Assembly: GCA_036877525.1 (NCBI GenBank)
Contig: JAZGTH010000008.1
Coordinates: 6,551,001-6,615,000, forward strand
Length of the DNA: 64,000 nucleotides
Direction: 5' to 3'
From: Chromobotia macracanthus
Lineage: Eukaryota > Chordata > Actinopteri > Cypriniformes > Botiidae
The position numbers were made by a program, and so were the translations under genes. The stretch's first letter is position 1, and every line of letters begins with the position of its first letter. Positions 23,995-34,800 of the stretch are shown here, piece after piece. The notes under the pieces are model-generated. The model saw nothing but the letters and a program-made list of their open reading frames with translations, had not been told where the DNA came from and searched no databases.

Positions 23995-26202
23995 TGGCCT
24001 TTTGTATTGCATGTGTATACATCTATTGCTTTTTAGTTGAATGTGGTAGAACCCTACTTGGTTAAAAGTGTGCAATATAAGTGAGAGTAAATGAAGAAGA
24101 ACTGACTCTCACTAGCATCCAGCTGTGAGCAGCTTCTCCACTGTGTGTTGCCTTTTAAAGAGGTTCTTTAATTTATTCGGAATGATGCCATGGAAAAGCC
24201 TGGGAGCCTCATCAGGGGAAGACTGGAATTTTGGAATTTGACTTTTTAAAGCCACATCAGACCCATTTTTCTTTTGGTAAATATGGCAATTGTATTGAAG
24301 ATGACAATACCCTTGTGTCTGGCCATAGGCTATTGTTAAAGAGATTTAGATGAGATTGTTTGTTGGTGGCACAGGCCTGGTTTTTAAGATGATGCGTTTC
24401 CCTAGAGCTAACAATAAGTTCACATCTGTTGTTGTCTGAACAATTTAAAATGCAATGATTAACCCACAATGAGCAATTGTCCGATCACATCATAAATCAC
24501 ATGAGCCATGTTCCACTTGAATGCCTCAGGGGTAAAACAACCTTCTGTGTCATCCCTAGATTACATTCCCAGTCTTCCATATTTGCAATGTAGGACAAAT
24601 TCTTTATAAAAGCTCTCAGTGCACAACTCCTGTAAATCACATTGACTGGGTCTTAGCATGACATTTGTAATGAAATCAGTATGCCTAGCTGCAGACCGGC
24701 GTCCTTTTTAATTCAGATCACATTTAGATGATTGTGAGTGAACAATATCAATGGACCGTGGAGTGGTGTTGAGCCTGGAATTTTCAGTTATATGCGAAGC
24801 ATGATAAAACATGGAAACCCTTAGTGTTTTACTTAGTCCATCCTGTGTGGTGGAGCGGGATGTAGAGCAGAGCCGCTGTGACCTCATTTTTGTCCAGTTT
24901 CAAGTATCTGGACCGGCAAGCATCCCTCCAGATCCTCTTACAAAGTTATCCTGCAAACTGAATGTAGCTAAATGGTTTCATCCTGTCCAGATGCTCATGT
25001 ATGCTAGGAATGAACCAACACTCTGATCTGTTCCATTCTATTTCTCTCAGTCCAGCTGTTTTTGAAACATAAGAACACACCCTATGTAAACGCTTCCCTA
25101 AGGTCAAAGTCAGGTGTACCCCAAACCAGCCTAATTATTCAAGACCTTCTTAAAAATGACAAATCACTCAGGAAAATTACTAATAAATCTCTTTTGAAGA
25201 TATGTACTTTTGCGCATGCCTACACTTTCCAAGAATGTACCAGATTGCTCCATAGTGATTACAATGTGTTTTTGTTTTCCACCCTTATATTTTCTGGTTG
25301 ATTTGCTCCATGGGGAGACCAGGTACCTGAGAGAGGCTTTCTTAGCAGCGTTTGGTTTTCACAGATGGGATTTTAAAGGGCTGTATGTTGCTGTGTGTGT
25401 TCAATATTAATGCGAGTTGTGAAGTTACCACCCTCTCAAGTAATGCAGGTAAATCGTCCTTGCTCAAGGGTGTTGGAACTGCAGAGAGACCAGCTGCATG
25501 GCCTATATATAATTCTGTTCAACAGTTCCACCCACTGAAACCTTCACAGAACCTCCAATCTAGTCTCCAAGCCCTTCCTTTTGATTTAAAGTGCTGCTTT
25601 TAAACTATGTAGGGTTCACCTCATGCAGGTTTTAAAGCACTTTGTCCATTTATAGGTTGTTTTTGTTTTCAGCCTGTTAAATATTTATGAGTGAACTATT
25701 GTTTGAGGGACAAACTTGTAGATGAAATATTATGACTCATTCTTCATATTCTACATCTTTAAGCCAATGGAGCCATGACGCAGGTTTACTGATGGCTCTG
25801 GGCTCAACAAAATAAAGTCCAGATGAATCTCATAAATGATGAATTTCGGGTCAGTGGATGAACTGTGGCATGTGTTTTGATGCCTTTCAAACTTAAACCT
25901 TTGGATTTTTGTCATGCATTAAACATTCTTGTGTACTTGTGGTAATTTAAATGTCAACAAGGAAACTATCTAGCCGGCTGACGCAGTTTGTTCATTTATT
26001 TATTTTTGGTGAAATTGTGAGTGACTGGTGATGAGGCATTTCAGAAACAAGTTCAAATGGCTTGAAAATTAAGCAGATCTGTAATGTTTTGTACTGTAAG
26101 CCATCATTTTGCTGTGTTTATGAATTTATAGCTGTCATGGAGCTGTTACATTATAGCTTTTTATTTGTATTGTTGTATTGCTGTGATTATCATTTTTGTG
26201 AT

Positions 26203-27006
26203 AGAGCCAGTGAAAATCTTGGCAGGGCAAGTAAAAACCTGAACTACTGCCCCAACTGGGCCAGCAGAAAAAAAAAATCCATGTTGAGCCCTAGGCTTAA
26301 GCTTAACTAGTGGAATCATGTGCAAAGCTACGCTAATATGTAAAGTTTCTTTCTGTAGATGATTCTCTAGTTAAGCATGTCCATCCTTCAGCCATCTGGC
26401 CAATGTGAAACAGTTAGTGAATCATAGTGTTAGTGGCCAGACTCTGTCTTTGACACCTTACAGCCTGTCAGGCATCTGAGGAGCTAATGGGATTGGCCCT
26501 TAAGTGGGCGGCTTGTTTTCTCTTTCTCTGGTCTAAGAGGTTAGTTAATCTGACCAACTGGCTGGCCTGCTTAGAAAGTGTGGTTTTGGCAGAGCGTGAC
26601 GCCTGTGTCTGCTTGTCTGGACACTAACCAGACGCAGCATGTTTGACCGGTGGAGTGTGTGTTTCATCGCGGCATGAATCATTGGACGTGTCGAGGGTTT
26701 TTGTTGGAATCTATGGGGTGCTCCTGGTTATAACCAAATGTGGCCTTGTTGATTGACACAGTGGAAGACGACTACAGTGAGAAAAGTTAGAATAGGTAAG
26801 AGCTGGTGAAAAAAATAAATTGCAGCTTTTCTGTCAGCATATTGATGAATGTATTTTTATTGCTCGTTCTTTGTTTTTAGTAAATGTTTGGTTTTAGAGG
26901 GTGAAGTTTATATCTGCTGTCACTACTTGAGAGACTGGGCTCAGTGTTTTTTGGGGGACACGTAGTTCAGATGTTTACTTGCCCTGCCAACATTTCTACT
27001 GGCCCT
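26203..27006. repeat. Inverted repeat, ~50-bp arms about 700 bp apart
   Basis: The left arm (about 26203-26252) contains cttggcagggcaagtaaa and ctgaactac. The right arm (about 26954-27006) is its reverse complement with a few mismatches (gtagttcag, tttacttgccctgccaac). The arms agree at roughly 85% by eye. The structure may be the ends of a non-autonomous DNA transposon or two independent insertions of one repeat in opposite orientation. Confidence 0.6.
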
Positions 27007-27380
27007 ACCACAGATATGATTAATTGCTATTTTTAGAAAAAGTTAAAAGCTTGGAACTTTTACTAAATCTTAATTCTTGAGCACTAGTTGGGTTAGAAAG
27101 ATGTTGGAATAGTGACTGAGAAATAAATGTTTTATGAGGCCAAGGCACACACAAGTTTAGATCAATCAAGATGAAGTAATCTTAGTATTTTGGCCTTATT
27201 TCTTGTAAAATATAGCTTTTTTTAACATCACTCAAATACAAGTTATAATGCTTAATGGTAGTTGGATGGATTTGTTCAGAAGAGGCCGATAATCTTTATA
27301 AATCAAACCCAACTAATCAACACTTTTGGCAAAGATTCTCCATTAATGTCTAGACATTTGTCTCCAGGGAAGTCTAGTAC

Positions 27381-27540
27381 TGCATTTACATGTATCCATT
27401 TGCCAGACATTTGTATTTAAAGTGGCTTACAGTGCATTCAAAGTATCAGTTTATATATACTGTATCCCCTATAGGATGGATTCAAGTCCTTTGTCTCCTG
27501 GAATTCGAACCTGTGACCTTTACATTGTCAAGTCACAGGA
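27381..27540 (-). mobile_element. tRNA-derived SINE, minus strand
   Basis: On the plus strand it starts with the reversed tail (tgcatttacatgtatccatt, tgccagacatttgtatttaa, gtggcttacagtgcattcaa) and ends with the reversed tRNA-like B-box region (ggaattcgaacctgtgacct). The canonical family has a tail resembling cgctttggataaaagcgtct. This copy is mutated. It lies 66 bases upstream of the first coding exon of prickle2. Confidence 0.75.
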
Positions 27541-27606
27541 AGTATTATTATGTGCTGAAGTCATTTAATTACAGAAGATTTTGACAGTTTTTCTTTTATT
27601 CTTCAG

Positions 27607-27658
27607 GAAGATCTGTCTCCACTGTAAGTGCTCTCGAGAGGACCATGTTGTGACAGTC
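27607..27658 (+). other. Open in-frame segment upstream of the prickle2 ATG in the first coding exon
   Basis: Between the acceptor (ttcttcag|gaag) and the ATG, the main reading frame is open and reads K-I-C-L-H-C-K-C-S-R-E-D-H. A very similar Cys-rich stretch precedes the PET region in PRICKLE3/4-type proteins. The recognised 5' exon provides no in-frame ATG, so here it is untranslated unless an alternative coding exon exists. It also contains ATG TTG TGA (27645-27653), a two-codon upstream ORF ending five bases before the start. Confidence 0.7.
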
Positions 27659-30600
27659 ATGCCTCTGGAGATGGAGAAGACAGTGACCAAGCTGATGTAC
27701 GACTTCCAGAGGAACTCCACATCTGACGATGACTCAGGCTGTGCTCTGGAGGAATATGCCTGGGTCCCACCCGGACTAAAACCTGAACAGGTAACATAAA
27801 CATTCACTGCTGTACTCACACAGACCCATGTTTCCTTTTCTAAATGGATGTACTAAAAGTCACCTCTTGGACAACCAGATAGTATCTGAAAACTTTGTCT
27901 TAAACAACACATCTTAAACAAGACCATTTGTCTTTGAACACATTAAAAACAAACATACAATGGGTAATCATTTGTAACCTAGTAAATTTTGTGAAATGTT
28001 TTGTTTGAACAAACGTGATCTTTAGCTTTGTTAAAGTAAACACCACTTTGATTTGGTATAATGCCATAGACGTTTACATATTTCATTTTTGGCCCCAATT
28101 TTGGCCCCAGAAACCTTTTGGCGCCACTGTATATAAATAGATTACAGGATGTTAAATAAGAGAAATGGGGAAACAGGGCACTATAATAACAAAATTGCTA
28201 AACTAAAGCTAACCTAATAGCGCTGCAGTCCACCTTTTAACAGAATTCTTTCTATCTAGCATATTTAAGAATATAAAGAAGTTTTTATATTTATTGCTGT
28301 GTTTAAAAAAGCATTGAGGCCGGCTGTGTGAAATGTAGACATGATTTCAAATGTTTAGAATTCAAAGACCTTTGAGATGAATGTCTCTTTATAAAGTCTT
28401 GTTCTTGCTGTACTGATTCTTGTTACTATAGCAATACTCAGCTTCAGAAGGTTCGTGTGTCGGGTTTATAAAGAGACGGTGTGTACAGAGCTCTTTATAG
28501 GCTAGTGAAATCATTTATAGATCATTTATAGTTTCATTCTCTTGATAAACTAAAGAAGGTTTTGTTAACAATATAGCAAAGCAGGGGCAATAGGCAGTAA
28601 AGTATCTCCACCTCCCTACAATGGCCTTCTTCCATATTAAGTCTCTGGAGGTCGTACAATGTGTGTCGGATAAGTTACAGTTTATTAATACACATTCGCC
28701 TGCCTGAATTAGCCTATAACTTAAGCAGAGATAATGGAGTCTTTAGAATAATATGAAATCTATTTATCATGGCCCGTTTATAATACACCATGCTATGGTT
28801 CACATTATTCTAGACAGCATAGTGTAGAATTATATCTCAAATATCCTACTCTATACCAATAAATGATTCTTTAGGCTACATTCCAAGAGCTGTCTGTGGA
28901 CACTTTGGTTTGGGTCAATACAGTTTCGCAATGTTAGAGCAGATGGATAGGAAGAAGTTGCTGGGATACCAGAACTCGGTGTCCATGCATGTTATTAGCA
29001 AGCCATTAATTATGCCTCTCTCTGTGCTTTGAAAGCTGGTGTCTGCAATTTCACCCAGAGACAGTGATTACCTCAGGCCGTGACGAATTAGCTTCGCTTT
29101 GCCATGGAGTGGAAATGTAGGACATTCACATTCATAATAGGACAAGAGAGCAGTTCTGCTCTGCATTTCACTGCAGAAATCTAATTTAGTACAAGCAAAT
29201 CTGTTTTAGACATGAAATATGTAACACGCTTCGGAGACCAATCACGTTAACTGCATGGGCAAGATTTTAAATGCCCACTGATGAATCCGGTTCGTTACGC
29301 ACCAGATTCACTTGAAAGTGTGAACAGTTCTGCAAATATATTATCTGCTAAACAAGGAAAGGCTGGAAAGTCTTTGCCATGAAGACACTGAACCCTGTAA
29401 ATGCTCTCATATACACTCCCAAATGCTCACATGAGTGGAATTTAAGTAATCCAGTTAGTCTGCTGTAGAATCTAATGGGCCATGATTTTGAGTCATCTAA
29501 CAAGCAGCTTTTATTTCTTCTCCTTAATGTAGTGGTATTAAGGTGTGTTCACACCAAGAACCATAACTATAAAGATAACTATAAAGATAAGTATAATAGC
29601 TTGCACACTAAACACACTTTAACATTATTTTTTTTCTAACCTTGCATGCTGGAATAAATGCAAGTGGCCTGTAAATTTGAATAGTTTTGATTGGCTGTCA
29701 ATTTATACTGGTCAAAAGCTGGAAAAAATCACCCTCAAAATGGTCTCAATGATACCGTTCCTATGTATCATTATCTTTATAGCAGTAGTGTGGCTCCGCT
29801 ATTCTCTAAATTTAGAATGATCTTTAAAACTTTATAGTTATTGTTATAGTTATTATTCTTGGTATGACCAGACCTTTACGCCAGAAAAAAGTGGCATTGT
29901 TTATTGGTGAAGAGTCAGGGATTTGTATTGATCTCTGTGTGCTGTAGTTGTGGGTGTGGCTATGTTGACTCTGATTGACCCAACTTTGCAGACTTTTGCT
30001 CCATAATAAAATAAAATGGAAAAACATTCATAGCCCACTAAGCCCAGAATATGTCAACTCGGGTAAAAAAAAAAATTATGAAACTGGAGAAATTTAAAAT
30101 GGGCTTAATTTATTATTCAAAATGTTCCATACACTGATTTTACTTTTTTATGAGAGTTACAGTTATATGAGAGTTACAGTTATCTGCTGTTTGATTGTGT
30201 GAATGAAGCAGTACACTGGTTGTCCTTGATTGTTGTTTACATTTGTTTAATATTATTTTTGTCTTGCATCAAAGAATTATGATGCTATGGTAATTTACCG
30301 TATTATTCAGCATACAGTATCTCTTTTCTTTAAAATCTTGCATTTATGCAATGGAAAACAGCTGTTTGGGCTCTGGTTAGTTCACCCTCACATCAAGAGC
30401 TTTAGCCCATTTCCTCACCCTTTCTCTATATAACACAAAATGCAGTTGCCAGATCCCTTGACACTGGGGCGGGATGCCAGATCTCTTCCTGCTGATTATA
30501 GTTATTTCCACAAGCTGTTCCTCTGTGTGAGTGCTCTGGGCTCTGGGTCCATGTTCTTCTGATCACTGTATCACAACAGTTCGTTTGCTGGCCCAGAGAG

Positions 30601-31831
30601 CTTCTTATTCAGGGGGAGAGTGTTATTGTTGGATGACTGTATTGTAATTTACCAGGGCCAGACCACAGTTGGTGTTTCGTGAAATGTTCAGCTCTCCCTC
30701 AAGAACCTCTATGCTGGTCCTTCAGAAACCCCTCGCTGACACTGTCCCGGCCAACACAAGCAACGCAGAGCCATCAGCTCATATTTAAAAAGACGGTTTC
30801 TTATTAGGAGGATACATTAAATACCGGACATGGCAGAAGCTCTGGAAATACTCCCACACCTCACAGAAGCTGATGATTCTGTTTTGTAAATGTTTCCTGG
30901 TCCCAATTTAAAAAAAAACAAAAAACACATTTTGAGAGAAAACTGTGAGGGGAAAAAGTACATCACCCTTGCTTTTGCATATCACCTATTAAAACTGTGC
31001 TATAAATATCACATTCATGTTGTTCTTTAAAGGGGAAGTGTGTCATTTGTGCCATTAGTGGTACCACAGAATTGCACAAGCAATTTGTGTTTTTACAATT
31101 ATTGTGTGGAAACGTGAAGCCACTGTGTTTAATGTGTAATTTTCAGGAAAATTAACTTAAAATACATATTTGTTCTATCCATGCTTAATATGCAGAGACA
31201 ACTGTAAGTAATGACTGAAAACACTGAACATTCGTGTTTGAATAAGAATCATTATTTTTCAGAAGTCACACTGTAACACAAAGGTGAACAATGCTGCTTG
31301 CATGGTGGTTTTTAATTAGCTGTAACAATCTGTTTCAATAGCTGCTTGGCATTATTTTATAAGATTTATTCCCACTGTTTATATGGTATGGAAACAGAGG
31401 CAGATGGGCCCTGTCCTATATCAGATTAAGCCATTAGCCCATCAAATCCACCTAATAGGTTTGGATGGGTGGTCTGAGGCTACAGTACATTATGGCTTAT
31501 GCTAAGATTCCTCACTGGCCTGTTTGCGTCTTAAGAAAATGCTTTAGCCATGTGTCTGTAAACAGATGATCATTATATGATTATTTAATGTTAACTCGTT
31601 CTATTATTTTCACTTATAAAATAAAATCAAAGGTATGTTGAATGAATTTATACAATATTGATGAGACAACTATGATATCCGAATCATTTAGCAGTAACAA
31701 TTTAATTGAGGTGAGCTCCGGACATTCACATTATCCTGAAATAAAGGATCACCCACATGATCCGACAACATCAAAGCAGATTCCATTAACTAGCTTTGGT
31801 CGTCCATAAATCACCCTGACTGTTATGGCTG

Positions 31832-31866
<35 letters not shown>

Positions 31867-34800
31867 TGACATTGTCACCAAGTGCCAGAATCATTTCAGT
31901 GTTTGGTTAATCACAGACAATGAATCTCCTCTTGCAAAGCTGGTGTTTTTAAAACGGTTCAGTTTTATTAGCATAGATCCTGTCTAGAGCTTACATTAAT
32001 CAATGTCTACATTCATACAGCAGGTGAATATATCAGGCCTTTAAGAAGTTTTATATAATAGTTATATTTCACTATAAATTATATATTTATACTATTAGCT
32101 GTGTGTCAGGTGATTTACATATGCATCAAATGCAAGCTCGGCAGGTTACTTATTCATGTATTTATTACTCTGTCAGACCTATTAGTAAATTACAGTTTAA
32201 TAGGCTGTATGTGGACAGATTCTATAAATGGACAGATTGGACTCATTACTGTATATGTTAAATGGGACGTGTCTCTGGTTGGCTGTTCCAGGTGCATCAG
32301 TATTACAGCTGTTTACCGGAGGAGAAGGTGCCGTACGTCAACAGTCCTGGAGAGAAGCATCGCATCAAACAGCTCCTGCACCAGCTGCCCCCACACGACA
32401 ATGAGGCAAGCACATCATGAGGTCTAGCAGGAAAGGTCACCATTCATGGAACATTTACAGGTCTTTAAATGTGTGTGTTTGTGACACCAGGTGAGATACT
32501 GTAACAGTCTGGATGACGAGGAGAAGAGAGAGCTGAAGCTTTTCAGTAACCAGAGGAAGAGAGAGAACCTGGGCCGTGGCAACGTCCGGCCCTTTCCTGT
32601 GACCATGACTGGAGCCATCTGCGAACAGGTGCGTGCGGGAGTGTTCGTTTGTACGTGTGGATGAACGTGAGATGTTCTGTTGACATTTGAATGACCTCAC
32701 AGAGGAACAGAGGCTTGTGTGGGGGGTGACTGTAGCTACGGAAAGCTACCAGCTTCAATCCTGCATTGAAAAGGGATGTTTTGTTGTAAGCCTCTTATTT
32801 TTATTGTCAGTTTGAAGATTTTAGATTTTCTTTGCGTGAAGTGTGTGTGTGTGTTTGTTTGTTAGTCCACCTGGGATGGCGTGTTAGTGCCAGTAAGTGA
32901 ATTAGATCTGAGTCTAAGCTGGATATGCATGTCTGTGACCACCTGCCTGGTTTCTCTCTCCTTCTGTTACTTCTCAGGAACAGATGTCACACTGACACAG
33001 TTTGGCTTTTTTAGCATGTTTTAAATTTATCCTCAGCCTTGCTACAGTTGATGATACAAAGCCCCCATTTAGCCCCCTGGTGCTGTTTAAAAGATGCAGT
33101 TTTTCAATAAATACGGGTGTTGAAGGTAGCTGACACAGAAGTGTGTGTGTTTGTGGACAGATACACACATCTGTCTGTTCCATTAAATATTTGCTGAGTC
33201 CCTGCACGGTACAAGGGATAAAAATGCTGAATGAGAGCTTTAATGAAGAAACCAGCACTGCAATCTGCTAGGATCAGCTGTGTTTTTCTGTTCTCAGAAT
33301 ATGGTGGTTACTTATATTTTTATTGTGCCTGGCCGGTATGCTGATGTACACCATGTGACAGTAGACGTGTCACCTGATAAAGATTGTGCCATACAGCTTC
33401 CCAGCTTTATTTGGTTTAAAAATATATAAAACAATTTCGGGTTTGCTATATCAATACCATTGCCAATATATAAAATTACTCACCATGAAATAAGATTTTA
33501 GTCAACCCCAGTCTCAGATAAGTCTGATTTATATGACTATTGATTTAATCTTTTACCCTGGTGGTGAATGACCTATATGTCACTGAAACTCACTGCCTCT
33601 CTCTCTCTCTCTCTCTCTCTCTTTGTCTGTTTCTGTTCAGTGTGGTGGGCAAATAAATGGAGGCGACATTGCTGTCTTTGCGTCCCGGGCGGGACACGGG
33701 GTGTGCTGGCACCCACAATGTTTTGTGTGCAGCATGTGCAACGAGCTCCTGGTGGATCTTATCTACTTCTACCAGGACGGGAAGATCTTCTGTGGCCGGC
33801 ACCACGCAGAGAGACTCAAACCCCGTTGTTCAGCCTGTGATGAGGTGAGCCACTCTTGCCCTGCTGTTAAAGGCCATGAACCTCTTAGCATTACTGTCTT
33901 CTGTTGTGCTGTAACAAACTGTCACCCACTCAATTTCTGAGCCTCTAGCATCGCAATAATGGTTTCCCAAGCACTTCCATTTACTGGCCGGGTGAACAGA
34001 TAGCCCCACCCCAAACTCATGCAATTGGTTGAGCCATTGTTGCCACATAAAGCAATAGCAATATTGGAAGGTGCCCATGTTTTTGGGAAATTATAGCTAC
34101 GAATGACTTTCTTAATAACCTCTACAAATTGATCTGTGATAGAAGCATTTTAACACAAAACACTGCTTCACCTAAAAGTACAAAAGACAAATTTAAATAT
34201 AAAAATGCTGTTGATTTATAGAGTATTTCTTCATGTAGTTAAAGCTTGCCCACAGGGAACCTCTGGTTCACTTTTTATGTAAAGCTGGCACAATTACACT
34301 GCACAATTACCATGGTTACAGCACTTCATCTCTAGTGATAATAGATTTACTGCTGTGCTGCAGCTCAGTGAGTCTTTTGCTTCTGTCATTCCTAGCCACT
34401 GCAGAAAAATGGTCTCACGCTCTCCTCGTCTGTCTCTTAGATCATTTTTGCAGATGAGTGCACAGAGGCCGAGGGCAGGCACTGGCACATGAAGCATTTC
34501 TGCTGTTTTGAATGCGAGACGGTTCTGGGTGGACAGCGGTACATCATGAAAGAGGGTCGCCCGTACTGCTGCACCTGCTTTGAGTCTCTGTACGCAGAGT
34601 ATTGCGACTCCTGTGGGGAACATATTGGTAAGATCTCATCCATCAGTACTGGCAATGTTCATGCAACACTGGTCTGCTTGTCCCGGCAGAACCCAAATGT
34701 TCCTCATCTTCAATGCTGTAAAAACTGCACAGTGGCTTCCACCATTGACCTGATTTTTGTCTGCCATTTGGATATTAAACAATAACACAAAACTTAGCCA

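Larger units (their letters stand above)
23219..27606 (+). other. prickle2 intron between the 5' UTR exon and first coding exon
   Basis: The 4.4-kb intron is bounded by the gtaagc donor and a ttattcttcag acceptor. It contains a (CT)n tract at 23964-23986, an inverted repeat with arms at about 26203-26252 and 26954-27006, and a minus-strand SINE at 27381-27540. No coding exon was recognised inside it. CpG density stays high for the first 500 bases and then drops. Confidence 0.6.
27791..32291 (+). other. prickle2 intron 1 of the coding region
   Basis: The 4.5-kb intron, donor gtaaca and acceptor ggctgttccag, contains a short inverted-repeat element (29540-29875), a repeat-like segment starting near 31029 (ggggaagtgtgtcatttgtg), a small direct duplication (atgagagttacagttat at 30151-30183) and a (TG)n tract at 31835-31862. 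The remainder shows no exon-like signal and may hold regulatory DNA. Confidence 0.6.

Noticed and set aside
27581..27606. ATG upstream of the first prickle2 coding exon in the same frame
   Set aside because: It lies before the acceptor (ttcttcag), inside the polypyrimidine tract, so it is intronic.
34628..34785. Extension of the prickle2 LIM exon frame past 34627
   Set aside because: The frame stays open by chance, but a consensus donor (gtaaga) and the joined LIM3 sequence EHIGIDQGQM show it is an intron.
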